Assembly (NCBI RefSeq): GCF_024323335.1
Contig: NC_066583.1
Location: forward strand, 416,342,031-416,406,030
DNA from: Lathyrus oleraceus
Lineage: Eukaryota > Streptophyta > Magnoliopsida > Fabales > Fabaceae
Reading direction: 5' to 3'
DNA: 64,000 nucleotides
The notes below the pieces were generated by a model. That model saw only the letters and a program-made list of their open reading frames with translations. It ran no database searches and was not told where the DNA came from. Positions 44,374 through 56,071 of this stretch are shown piece after piece. The translations under genes and the position numbers were made by a program. Positions within the stretch are counted from its first letter, which is position 1, and each line of letters starts with the position of its first letter.

Positions 44374-46750
44374 TCATAATTCATCAACAATGATAGCACA
44401 AATATTTTTGACAGCGCCTGGAGCAACTGCTCCACAACATTAAATTCACTCCTTTTAATCAACTTTAGCACCTCATCATCATTGTTAGTCTTCAACTTGC
44501 TGGACTCACCAGACTGACACGTTGGAGTGCTAACTGGATTCACTATAGGAATCTGTGCTATCTTACTTGCTGTGACATCTTCTACTTCTGCTGGAAATAC
44601 CGGACCGAACACATGACCGCTATGGGTCACCTTCGCAATATCTGCAATATTCACCATTGAGTCTGCAACTGGCAGAGGAACCTCTTGACCATCTTCAATC
44701 ATAATGGCATTGTATTGATATGAAACAACTTTATCGGATGCATACAGGACATGGCCCGCTAATCGTATAACCAACGACGATACCGATCTATTGACATTAT
44801 TATTGCTGCTACTATCAAACTGGATAACCACCCGCTCAGGGGTATTGAAAACTAGTACAATAACGTTCACATCATCTCCCATATCCATAAACTATTGAAT
44901 ATGGATTACATTCTCATCCATCAACTTCTGGATATCTCTCTTGATGATTATACACCCACAGGGGTTCATGCTACAGATTGCATAACCATCATGGTCATAT
45001 TCACAGTCACTGATTAAGCACATAATTATATGCATTTCCACCAATGTCCTACGGATACACCATACATCAAATACTCGGAAATTCCCTGGACATCCGTCCA
45101 CCATCTTGACAGAAGCGTTACCAGGAGTAGGCAATGAATTGGCTTTTACATTCGACGCTCGATCCTTTAAGGATACCATACCACTCTTCACAAGCTTTTG
45201 GACCTCATATTTCAATTGATAGTAGTTCTCTATGTCATGGTCAGGGGCTCCCTGGTGAAAAGCACAATGAAGACCAGGCTTGAACCACCATGATAGTGGC
45301 TTAGGAATTTGTGGAGGATTTCTTGGTTGGATGATATTTTTTAGGACCAATGATGGGTATAATTCTGCATATGTCATAAGAATAGGGTCAGATGAGACCT
45401 TTTTCCACTCGAAGTTTTGTTGATGATTATTGTTGTTGTTGTAGCTGGTTCTTTGTTGTGGTTGTTGCTGATGTTGTTATTGTTGAATTAGAACTGATTG
45501 ATTAGAATTGTTGGAAAAAAACGGAATTATTGATGAAACTTGGTGTTGATGTTGATGAGGTTGAGTACTCTTTCTGACATGAGGCCTCCTCTGCCTCCCA
45601 ACTGACACTGAATTAGTTTTTCGTTCCTTCCTCTAGGAGAAACTCCCACCATATTTCTTGCTGGATGATGCTTCTTCTTTAGACAGGCATCCTTCACGGA
45701 CTCCTTGTTCTAGCCTCATCCCCGTGTTTACCATTTCGGTAAAATCATCGGGGGCACTCGCAATCATACGTTCGTAATAAAACAAACTCAACGTCTTCAA
45801 GAAGATCTTCGCCATCTCTTTCTCTTCAAGAGGTGGACTTATCTGGGCAGCAATCTCTCTCCATCTCTGGGCATATTCTTTGAACGTCTCCTTATCTTTC
45901 TGAGACATAGGCCTCAACTGGTCTCTATCAGGCGCCATATCCACGTTGTACTTATACTGCCTCACAAAGCCCTCGCCTAAGTCATTAAAAGTACGGATGC
46001 TCGCACTGTCCAAACCCATATACCACCTCAAGGCAGCTCTAATCATACTGTTGTCTTGGAAATAGTGAATCAACAACTGATTATTATCAGTCTGAGTAGA
46101 AATTTTTATGGCATACATCCCAAGATGGATTAGAGGGCAAGTATTCCCTTTGTAGTTTTCAAAGTCGGGGACCTTGAATTTCACCAGGATTTTAACATTG
46201 GGGACCAAGCAGAGTTCAGTAGCACTCTTCCCAAACAAATCTTTCCCTCTCAGAGTCTTCAACTCTTTACACGGCTCGAGGATTTGATCTTTCATCTCAT
46301 CCATCTTCAACTCTTTGGGCCCTCATATGGCTCAGAATGGTAGATATTATCCTCAACACGAGGCAGAGTGTGAACAACTGGAGGAGTCACTGACATGACC
46401 GGGCTAGATGTCGGTAGAGAGACAAAGGTTGGCGCATACCCTTCTGGCATAAAGTTGAGGGGCATTCCCCAAGGGAACCCAGCAGACATGGACTGACTGG
46501 AAGCAACAACCAGAATAGTCGAGGTAGCAACCTCAGAAATGACAGTCCTCTGGGGAGGAGTTGCAGGAGTTGGTGATGACTGGCTCTGGTTAGTAACCAC
46601 AGATTCCATCATAGTCGTTAATTTGGAAATCTCATCCTTCATCTCTCGGTTCTCTTGCTCTAGATGCTCCATGATCTTTGGTTGATTAGCGCGGGTGTTA
46701 TAGTGGTGAGTCAGCTTGGCTAATGCACAGAAGAAGAACTGATAAGACAT
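44369..46750 (-). pseudogene. gag of another Ogre, decayed and cut by the Tat-lineage insertion
   Basis: Closely parallels the inner Ogre gag: MEHLEQENREM start at 46672 (coiled coil), KVPDFENYKGN, HYFQDNSMIRAALRWYM, EYAQRWREIAAQISPP, and CAFHQGAPDHDIENY at the knuckle. The last Cys of the knuckle is lost (Tyr). Breaks: frameshift at 46307-46310, several stops and frame loss in the Gln-rich part 45378-45632, and a stop at 44889-44891. At 44369 it is cut by the Tat LTR, at the point equivalent to inner-Ogre position about 20095. The protease, pol and 3' LTR are absent from this side. Confidence 0.88.
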
Positions 46751-46812
46751 TTGGCTAAAGAAGACCTGTTATGCAAATGATGCATGAAATGCAATGTTTT
46801 TTATTTGTTTTT

Positions 46813-46851
46813 AATTTCAAGGAACATATGAAGTCCTATTCGCAAATATTT
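46813..46851 (-). repeat. Inverted-repeat arm 3' of ORF1
   Basis: AATTTCAAGGAAC...CAAATATTT is the reverse complement of 48491-48526 with 33 of 36 matches and a 3-nt gap. It lies between the ORF1 stop and the gag ATG. Confidence 0.8.
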
Positions 46852-46976
46852 ATTCAAATAATAATAATGATAACAATTTGATTAAATCTCTTTTTATTCA
46901 TAAAATTTGGAAGGATTACACTGAGTATAATTTCAGAAACCAAAATACAAATACGAGAAAAAATGAAACTATCATC

Positions 46977-48483
46977 CTAAGGATCCCTAGCAACTGCATC
47001 AGATGATCTGGCTATGGGTGCATACTTCCTTCGAATGCGTCGAATCTCAGACTCAAAGGATGTCTTCATCTGAGCCTTCTCAAGAACTAACTGATCAACA
47101 ATCTTCTTCCAAGCACCGGAAGGTTGAGGCATACTAGAGGAAGGTAGACCCTCTGGCTCTCTCTGTCTCTTCACTGCTTGGTCTTCAAGAATCTCAATAA
47201 GCACATCCTTGTCTTTTGACTCAAGCTGCAACTCTTCATGCTTTCGGCTCAAAGCATGGAACTGCTCTTTCCACACATCTCTCTCTTGCTTCATCTTGGT
47301 AAGTGTGTCTTCCAACTCCTCTACATCTTGGTTAGGAAGAGTTAATGGCTCAACCATAACCATATACATAGGTCTTTACAGGCATATGACATCTTCAGCT
47401 CTAAAGCTCTCTTCTTTACCCAAATAGTGTAAGCTTCCAAAGCTACACAGTTGCATGGACCAAGCTCGAGTCTTCCTTTCCTATGCATATTATGCCAAGC
47501 ATGTATCATCCTCTGCTTCAAAAATGTTGGGGATCTTTACCTTCTTGATAGAATAGACCTTCTAACTGAGTGTTATTAGGTTTATCTCTCAAGGGGAACC
47601 CAAGTTGATGACGAGCTAAAGCAGGGTTGTAGTTGATTCCTCCTTGGGTACCAACGAGGGACACGTTAGAGAATTTACCACAACTATCAAGAATATCCAA
47701 GCTACTCAATGTATAATCATACCAAACAATATCATCATTAGTGAGAGACATAAGTCTCTGAGACCACCGTAGACATTGCTTGTTCTCTAAGAAAGCAGAC
47801 GTCTGAGGCAAGTGTAAAATAAACCACTTGCATAGGAGAGGAACACAACACACAATAGTCCCACCACCTTTAGAATTTCTCAAATGAAAAAAGAAATACA
47901 TGTCACCCAATAAAGTCGGAACATGATTCCCAATCAAGAAGATTTTAATGACATTAACATCAACAAAATCGTCAATGTTAGGGAACAAAGTTAAACCATA
48001 GATGAGCAGAACAAAAATGGCTTCAAAAGCATCCATACTACTGGCTTGAGCAAAGACAGTAGCTCTACCAATGAGGAACTCAAAAGTCAACCCAAAAATA
48101 CCTCATTTCTTCACCAAATGAGCATCAATCTCAAATTTCTTTAGACAAAGAGCTTCAGCTATGATATGAGATATGGGAATATCCTCTAATCCACTGAAGG
48201 GTACCTTGTTAGATACAGGCATACTCAAGAGACGGGCATACTCCTCTAACATAGGAACAAACTAATAATTAGGAAAAGTGAAGCATCGGTAGAGAGGATT
48301 ATAGAACTGAACCAAAACACTCAGAAGTCCTTCAACCACATCATCAGATAACACAGATAAAAGCTTCCCATGATGTTGCTTGAAGTCCAAGGGATCTAGT
48401 ACAAAGGATGACAACTTCCTTAGCTCTTTCAAATCAGGACATATGAAACCGTACTTCTTAGCGCTCCTTCGTCCATAATCCAT
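46977..48483 (-). pseudogene. Ogre ORF1, nearly full length but broken
   Basis: ATG at 48483 (MDYGRRSAKKYGF). Segments 48483-48262, 48090-47518 and 47369-46977 belong to one protein separated by stops (TAG near 48262, stop near 48105) and frame changes near 47518 and 47370. The N-terminal part (VQFYNPLYRCFTF, LEEYARLLSMPV) resembles the layout of plant mobile domains, a tentative reading. The middle part matches the inner truncated copy (RWSQRLMSLTNDD, RHQLGFPL, FYQEGKDPQ). The C-terminus is a coiled coil (LEDTLTKMKQERDVWKEQF). It lies 5' of gag as usual for Ogre. Function unknown; a DUF7745-type assignment is from memory only. Confidence 0.82.
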
Positions 48484-48490
48484 GGTCTGA

Positions 48491-48526
48491 AAATATTTGC
48501 AAATAAGACCTCAGTTCCTTGAAATT
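48491..48526 (-). repeat. Inverted-repeat arm 5' of ORF1
   Basis: AAATATTTGC...CCTTGAAATT, 7 nt upstream of the ORF1 ATG, pairs with 46813-46851 about 1.64 kb away. Confidence 0.8.
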
Positions 48527-49552
48527 TATTTTCTGTGATGGATGTCATGATGCATATGTATGCATGAATGCAACAATCAGAAACAAGGGATCACACACAA
48601 GGCAAACACAAACAAAGGTCAAAGGATGGATCAAGTCATTATCAAGATCAATCATCCATTTTGGTGGATTATGGTTTTTATGAAAGAGGTGGGTTAACTT
48701 TGGTCAAAGTTGTGATCTTTATTTGTATTTTCTTGTAATGAACAAACATGGTTCTTATATTGAAATTCAAACAAAGGTTCCTTACTTAATTCAAATTTGA
48801 ACGCACATTATGAACCATGTATCATGCAATGAATAATACAATGATGAATATAAAAATAACATACCGTGGACCAATGAATCCAAATGATAACAAGACTTGC
48901 AAGCCAAGAAAACCAAATGGCTTGGATTTGAAGAAGTCTCCTTATACTTATGAACCATGCCGTGTCCTAATATGGATTGAACCAATGAAATGCAAGCCCT
49001 AGGGCGAGTTATGAATGAACCAAGTGATGACATGAACTATCATGACATGTATCACAATGAATGAGTGACCTTGAATGAAAATGGACCATGGCCAAAATAA
49101 GTGGATGGAAGTATGGATATACTAATCATTGCATCAAGAAACATGGAATCAAGAATCAATGGATGACTTTGAATGAGCACAAATCCATGAGGGAAGTGAG
49201 GTATAAAACCAAATGGACACCTAGACAACAAGATATGTGCCAAACCCAAAGATCAAGGCATGATCATGCTAGATCAGATGCCTTAAGATAAGTGATTAAC
49301 CATGCAAGTAAATGGTCTCCCAATGTTATAAACCAAGAAATTAAGGTTTGGTTGATTTAGCCACCTCAAGTTGCTGAGAAACCCTAGTTTCCACTAGGTC
49401 CAAGCACAAAGCCATGAACCGAAGTCACTTGTCTTCTTGTGTTGAACCATGCTTATGCAAATGAAATGAATGCTTATGAGGATATGCAAATGATTAGGTT
49501 TAGTGACCTAGATGATCATTGTTAAAGGTATGGTGAATTTTGGGGTATGACA
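48527..49552 (-). repeat. Shortened Ogre-type LTR beside ORF1
   Basis: On the minus strand it starts TGTCATACCCC at 49552, preceded by a PPT. A block at 48622-48680 (GGATCAAGTCAT..ATCAATCATCCATTTTGG) matches the LTR at 52722-57349. Only about 1 kb separates this start from ORF1, with no PBS and no LTR 3' end. Most of the LTR, the PBS and the leader are therefore missing, or the LTR is a short variant. Its exact left boundary is uncertain. Confidence 0.6.
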
Positions 49553-49569
49553 GCTGCCCCTATTTAATC
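49553..49569 (-). other. Polypurine tract
   Basis: GATTAAATAGGGGCAGC on the minus strand directly precedes the LTR start, matching the PPTs at 9927 and 57350. Confidence 0.7.
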
Positions 49570-52500
49570 TTCTCGGACCTGAATGTATGGATAACAACGA
49601 CTTCCAAACATTCAAGGTAGGAGGGGATTAAATATTAAAATATCGGAAACTTTTCCCACCAGGAACAAATGTAATGTAATGTGAAGATAGGTTCCAATGA
49701 ATTTCTTCACTAGGGTATAGGATGAACAAATTGGTCTTTGATGCAGGGCAGCTGCTGAGGATTGAAAGCTTATTTGGTTAAATGAGTGGTCATGGTAGGT
49801 TAGATATGTATGACGACGTATGCACAATGTTAATACAATGCATGATGGATATTTTTCTTTCTGTCTTTATCTTTTTCTTCTTTTTCTTTTTCCCTCCACT
49901 GCCAAGTAACCGATGATCGAGGTATTCCCGCAGGATTCCAAAAAGTAAACACCTGTAATTGTAAAAGACAAGTCATAGAGGATATAAACTTGAGACTGAA
50001 ATCTTCTGTAAAAGACAGAGAGGCGTTCTTGCAAAAGACAAGTAACTTGTCTAAGAAATGGTTAAACTTCTTGCTACAAAGGTAGAGGCGTTCTTGCATA
50101 TGACGAGCTCAGTAAAAGGCTAAGATAACATATGAAGGTGAATGTAACTTCTAATGCGAAAGGCAATGAGAAACTTCTCAACAAAAGGTTAAGAAGAAAA
50201 TGAGGGTGAAAGACGACCTTGCTGGGGATATGGCCTTTTCTCCTATAAAAGGTAGCAACAACTCCTTAGTAATAGAGAAATGGGAATTTCCTCAGAAAAG
50301 GTTAGGAGGAAATATTGGTAGATTTCTCACACAAAAGGTAATGAGAAGCTCCTTAACAAAAGGTTAAGGGATAAGGGTGTAATTGAACTTCTCATACAAA
50401 AGGTAATGATAATTCCTCTCTAAAAGGTCAAGAAGGAAGAAAGGAATGAGATTCTCATACAAAAGGTAATGAGAACTTTTTGACAAAAGGTTTGGTGGGG
50501 ATTGACATATGTTCGACCTTAATACTGCGAGTGAGGTAAAACTGAACCTTCTAAACTTTGCGGTTGGAAACAAAATATGGTCAACATTATCTCTGAGGCT
50601 GAGGATACTGACACAATCAAGATAAATATAACTAGAGGTGATGATTATCAACAAATTTAAGGCTGGGATAAAGATAGATGACGACTCTGAGGCTAGGCGT
50701 CAACTATGAGACTAGACGTCAACTATGAGGCTGGGGATTAAAAATAGACCTTCATCTGAGGCTATGGGTAGAAAAGGTAAAGATCAACTCTGAGGTTGAG
50801 GACACCAAGGTACATACATCAACTCTGAGGCTAGAAACAGGAAAAGGATAGACGACAACTCTGAGGTTGGAAAAATGATAGATGGCAATTCTGAGGCTTG
50901 TCGTAAAAGGAATTATCAACTCTGCGGCTGATATGAAGAGTAGGAGTCAACTCTGAGGTTGGGGGAAAGAAAATATGGACAACAACTTTGAGGCTGGCGG
51001 TAAAAGATCTAAGCATCAACTTTGTGGCTGGACATAAACTACACAACAACTCTGAGGTTGGGGATTGAAAAGCGATAAACAACAACTTTGAGGTTGGAAG
51101 TAGCAAAGACAATAACACTGAGGCTGGGCAAAACATATTATCAACTTTGAGGATGAGATTGAAAAGATATGCATCAACTCTGAGATTGGATGTATAACAT
51201 GGTATCAACTCTGAGGTTGGAGGTAAGCAAGCTAGGTATCAACTCTGAGGTTGGCACGAAAGGATAATAGAGATCAACTATGAGGCTGAGAGTAGCAATA
51301 TACGAAATCAACTTTGAGGCTGAGAAATACACAACAACTGTGTGGCCGGAAAAAAGAAAGGAGACAACAACTATGCGGTTGGAAAAGAGATAACAACTAT
51401 GAGGTTGGGAATAAGAAAAGGGCAAACAGGAAGTAAATTTCTCACACAAAAGATGATGAGAAAACTTCTCAACAAAAGGTTAAGAAGAAAGTTGGCGGGG
51501 ATTTCTTATACAACAGGTAGCAACGACTCCTTAGCGAGAGAAGATTTCCATGCAAAAGGAATGAGGTACTTACAAAGGTAAACAAATGACGAGACTTCCC
51601 GTGCAAAAGGCATGGGTACTTACAAAAGGTAAGCTGCTAGAAAGGGATTCCCATGCAAAAGGCATAAGGTACTTACGAAAAGTAAGTTGGAAAGAAAGAC
51701 TTTCCCGTGCAAAAGTTAGGGATACTTACAAAAGGTAAGCAAATGATGAGACTTCCCCGTGCAAAAGGTAGGGGTATACTTACAAAAGGTAAGAAACGGA
51801 AGAAAGGTCACCAATATTTGCAAAAGGCAAAACAAAGAGAATATACTTTGGGAAAACCTGTCGGGAATATCACTCCAGAGCTTCATGATAAAGTTCTTAG
51901 CTAGGGAGAAAGAATTGTCTCAACGGAGGATTCTATTATGCTTTCGAGAAAGACTTTCCTGCAATTATGCATTTTTTTATTTTGTATGGCGTAATGCTCC
52001 ACCTCGACGAAATATGCTACAAGTTTCATGATGCAATGAGTGGTTTCTTATGCAGGATGCTGATGCTGTTTATGCAATGGTCTGGATGTATTTGGAAGGT
52101 TTAGAACTTAGGGTACCAATAACCATTATGTTCGTCAATTAAGATCAGGGTTCTCTGGTGAAAGGTTAGGGGATGTGTCTAGAGTGACTTCCCGACATTC
52201 ATGTTGAACTTAGAAGCTTTTTATGCACACTGGATCTTGCTCTGGGCAACCTCAAAAGTACATAGAGGATCTTTTCCCTAATCAGCCATGCTCCAGCCTA
52301 TTGGGAATTGTCAAGGATTGACCTAGTCAAAAGTTATGAAGCAACTTTGTCACAGAACGATCTCGACCTGACCTGCCCTAGTGTCTTGGAATTGTATACC
52401 TCTAATTAACCATCTTGGAGAGATATTGACCTCTTGTTCTCTTGGAGTGGCATGCCCCAGTACGAGCCTTAAAATAACTTTGCCTCTGGTTGGCTGGTCT

Positions 52501-52721
52501 TTGGGGAAATGTCCCTGACTAACTGATCTTTGGAGAGATATGTTGAATCTCGACGTGACTACCTCAGATTAACTGAATCATGTAGAGATTTCTCGACAAG
52601 ATTGCTTCAGATTAACTGAATCTGGAAGCGGTTTGTTTTTCTGCTCAACAGAGTCCTCAAACATTCTGCCCCTTAGGGTGATCAAGTGAAATGGCTTTCC
52701 CCTACTCAACGGAGTTCTCAG
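49570..52721 (-). other. 3' untranslated region of an Ogre, with several repeat families
   Basis: No coding region is supported. It holds AAAAGGTAATGAGAA / AACAAAAGGTTAAG repeats (about 50110-50500 and 51425-51830), a CAACTCTGAGGCTGG array (about 50690-51425), and less repetitive sequence from 51900 to 52721. Its upstream pol is not present because another element starts at 52722. Confidence 0.65.
50690..51425. repeat. Irregular tandem array of a CAACTCTGAGGCTGG motif
   Basis: About 20 copies at 30-55-bp spacing, each followed by a variable A/G-rich spacer. Variants include CAACTTTGAGG and CAACTATGAGG. Confidence 0.8.
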
Positions 52722-52925
52722 TGTAGCGGTAAAATGTGAGATTAAGCTATTGATTAACTTAACTCGCAAAGCAAGAGTCGTCATCACGCTTTTATTGTTT
52801 CTAAAGGAAAAGGGAAAAAGTATGAACAAAACCCAAAGAAATTTTAAAACAAAACTAATAATAAAAAAGAGAACAAAGATCTGGGGGTTAGTTATGCAAA
52901 TGGAAGGTATTAGCATCCTAAACAT

Positions 52926-52941
52926 CCATGGTACTCCATGG
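52926..52941 (-). other. Covarying hairpin CCATGG-TACT-CCATGG
   Basis: Third version of the hairpin seen at 2815-2830 and 4686-4701, with the same loop and a different paired stem. Confidence 0.7.
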
Positions 52942-53934
52942 GAACCTCTTTGAAAATATATACATTTTGGTTTGAAAAAGGTGTTATTTGTTAAAAGATT
53001 GGAGGGATGGGAAATGAAGCATTTTTCTAGTTTTTTATGTTTGTCAAGACTTTTGAAGTCTCATGCCTACGTACCAACAAAGTGCAATGGAGGATCAAAA
53101 CCTCGTAGTTTGTGGTAAAAATAACAAAGGGAGTTTGTTTTGATTTATTTTTTATGGAAATACATTTTGTCATTTTAAGGAGAATACTCAACTAGTCACC
53201 CACAAGTATGAGAACTTTGCATCATCATGAGAATGACTCCAACTTAGATAAGGATCAACAAGTATGCCACTAGCTCCCACAGATGGAAAAGAACTATGGA
53301 GATAATATAATTATAACTCAACTATGGAAATGACTCATGTCTAATACCTTGAGAAAAAGTTTAAGAGTAAAAATGCACAAGGGTACAAAATGGTTTGAAT
53401 GAATTAGGCATTGGTTAGTCTTTTGAATTTGGTCTAAATATGCTTAAGATGAATTGGAATTTATTTGAGAAAAAGATTTTGAAAATCACTTGAGAAAAGT
53501 CAATGTTTATGGAGAAAAATGATCCAAGTTTGAAATCAAGAAGGTTTTTGAAAAAAGAGCGAAGATTTTGAAAATTAAAGATGGGGATGAGAAAAAGAGA
53601 CTATCCTAGAGCATAAAGTAAAAGCTAGGGGAGGAAAGATCTAACCAAGAAATAACAAGCTTTATGACATAAGTCAAGCAAGAATTCCCTCCTTTGGATT
53701 AAGCCTCAAGCAAGTCAAATAAGCAAATAATAATCCATGTGTCAGATGAAACCAAAATAACCAACCCAAGTTTCATAGAGAAGTCCAAAGTTAAAGGTAT
53801 CAGATGGATTCCATAGCCTCATGTCACAAGTACTAAAGCAAAGGTCAATATCCTAATTCTAAGTCCATAACTCCACAAAGATACCAAGGATAGTAACCAC
53901 AAGTCCATGAATCAAGATAACCAAGTTCCTTTTA

Positions 53935-53952
53935 GGGGGGGGGGGGGGGGGG
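53935..53952. repeat. Run of 18 guanines
   Basis: Uninterrupted G homopolymer in an otherwise AT-rich LTR; its length may be an assembly estimate. Confidence 0.9.
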
Positions 53953-55347
53953 TTCCATTTATTAATGTATTTTAAAAGAAAATGAGAGTCCAAGGGGACA
54001 AAGGAAAAAGAGCATAAACATAAACAAAGGTCCAAACGGACAAAGAACAAATATGATATGAGATTCTAAAATAAAAGCATAAAGTAAATAACAAGAAATA
54101 AAAGCATGAAGTAAATGACACTAAAATAAAGTTAATATAATGAGATGTTAGTAAATGTTAGTGAAAGAAGAAAAGATGTTTTTGTCACTTTTTGGAGAAT
54201 ACTCAACTATCCACTCTCAAGCATGAAAATATGAAGCTATACATCATTTATGAGAAGAGCTCCAACTTGGATAAAATCAACAAGTATGCCACTAGCTCTC
54301 ACAAATGGAAAAGGAGCAAAATTTCACACAATACCATGAGGAATGGGAGACTTACAATCTCACTCATAAAAATGCCATTAACTTAGGGATAAATTTAGCG
54401 CTATGTTAAGCAATCATAATTGGACTTATGTAGAAGTCACATCTATCTGAGGCCGGTCAATAATAATGTCTGTGTTAATACATGCTAGAGAAATGATATG
54501 TAAATCCTCCTCCTAAAGTTATGCCATATAAGAAAAGAAAATGAAAGGGGATGATCAAACACAAAAGCTAAGAGGATGGTCCATTACTTCAATCCATATT
54601 TCATGACACTTAGGACAAACTTATACATCAATCTAGAGTACCTTAAATGATTCATGATTACTTTGAAGGTAGGTTTGAAATGATGAAAGTTAATCAAGCA
54701 CCAATCCACACATCATGAACAAGATGTACACAAATCCATACAATTGATCAAGGGAAAAAGAAAGAGATAAAGAAGAAAAGGGGACAAAAGAGGTCACACC
54801 CAAATTGGATCAAGTCATCATCAAAATCAATCATCCATTTTGGTTGATTAGGGTTTTCACCCCATCAACATCCAAGATCCATTGAGTTTGATGAGACTTA
54901 AAGTCAAAATCATCATGATCCAAGGCCAACAGAAGTCTAAAAGGTCAAACAAATTAAAAAATACAATTAAGTGAAATAAAAATGCATAAAAGTTATTTTT
55001 AAATGATTTTTAAAATGGAAAATCCACAAGGTCCTTCAAAACACAAAATAAACGACCAAGAAAATTATGGAAGGTTGGAAATAAAATGAGAAACATATAA
55101 TAAAATTTTCAGAATTTAAAAATGCAAAAAAGTATTTTTAAACTAATTAAAACAAAGGAGAAAAGACAAAAATCATGAAAAATAGAAAATCAATGAAATA
55201 GAATATGGAAAAATAAAAATCAGATGAAGAAAAATAAAAGAGAATTTTAGAAATTATTTTGGATAAGAAATGAAATTACTATAAATTTTTAAACATAAAG
55301 CAATTTAAAATAATAAAAGAAAAAAAATTAAAATCAGAAAAAACCAG

Positions 55348-55394
55348 GAGTGTTGGATCACGCCTCATTAATTGACATGGCAGATCCAACACTC
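55348..55394. other. Inverted repeat in the LTR
   Basis: Arms GAGTGTTGGATC (55348-55359) and GATCCAACACTC (55383-55394), 12 of 12 paired, 23-nt loop, about 0.7 kb downstream of the TATA box. Confidence 0.8.
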
Positions 55395-56063
55395 CAAATG
55401 ATGATAAACACGATGGAATGCACTGCAAGGCAAACACATGATCCAGTTTGAATTCAACCAATCAAACATTACAAAATGCCAATGTGTCGGGTCCAAACTC
55501 AGACCACCTGTGAAATACTTCGGTCATCTTCTCCGGTGAGCTCTCATCGAAGTTTTCATTGTTTAGTAACTTCAAGACACGAGACCACCACCATTGTGAT
55601 CCTCTTCTCATCCCAAATTCAACCTTTTATGCCTCAAATTCATTTTTGTGAAGAAAGCAAAAGGAATTTCAAAGAAGTTTTAGAAACAAGCAAAACACGA
55701 AAAGTAAAATTAAATAATGAACATGATCAATCAACACCAGATAAGTTAGGGGAAAGCATTAGAGAGTGAAGGACTACATTGTGGTAACTTGTTTGAGTTC
55801 AAATGATGCCCAGAACTAGCTTGTCTAGATGGTGATCAGAAGTTGATGAAGCTCGATATGGTTGGAGCAATTCATAAGGTCTCTGAGCTTGGGAATTGTA
55901 TCAAAAGTTTCAGAGGATGCAGATGGAGCTAATAGAATCAAGAAAATGGATTGAAACAGGCTGAAGCTCAAAACACGATAGTTGAATTTTCTGGAAAAAT
56001 TTCAAGTTGTAGCATGAGTTTCTTGGCTCTCCAAAGCTTTCAAATGAAGGCAATAAGTTCCTC

Positions 56064-56071
56064 TATTTATA
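56064..56071 (-). promoter_or_regulatory. TATA box of the decayed Ogre LTR
   Basis: CCTATAAATAGAGG on the minus strand, about 1.28 kb into the LTR. Confidence 0.65.

Noticed and set aside
50690..51425. CRISPR-like pattern of short repeats with variable spacers
   Set aside because: Spacing is irregular, repeats are imperfect, there are no cas genes, and the context is a plant retrotransposon 3' UTR.
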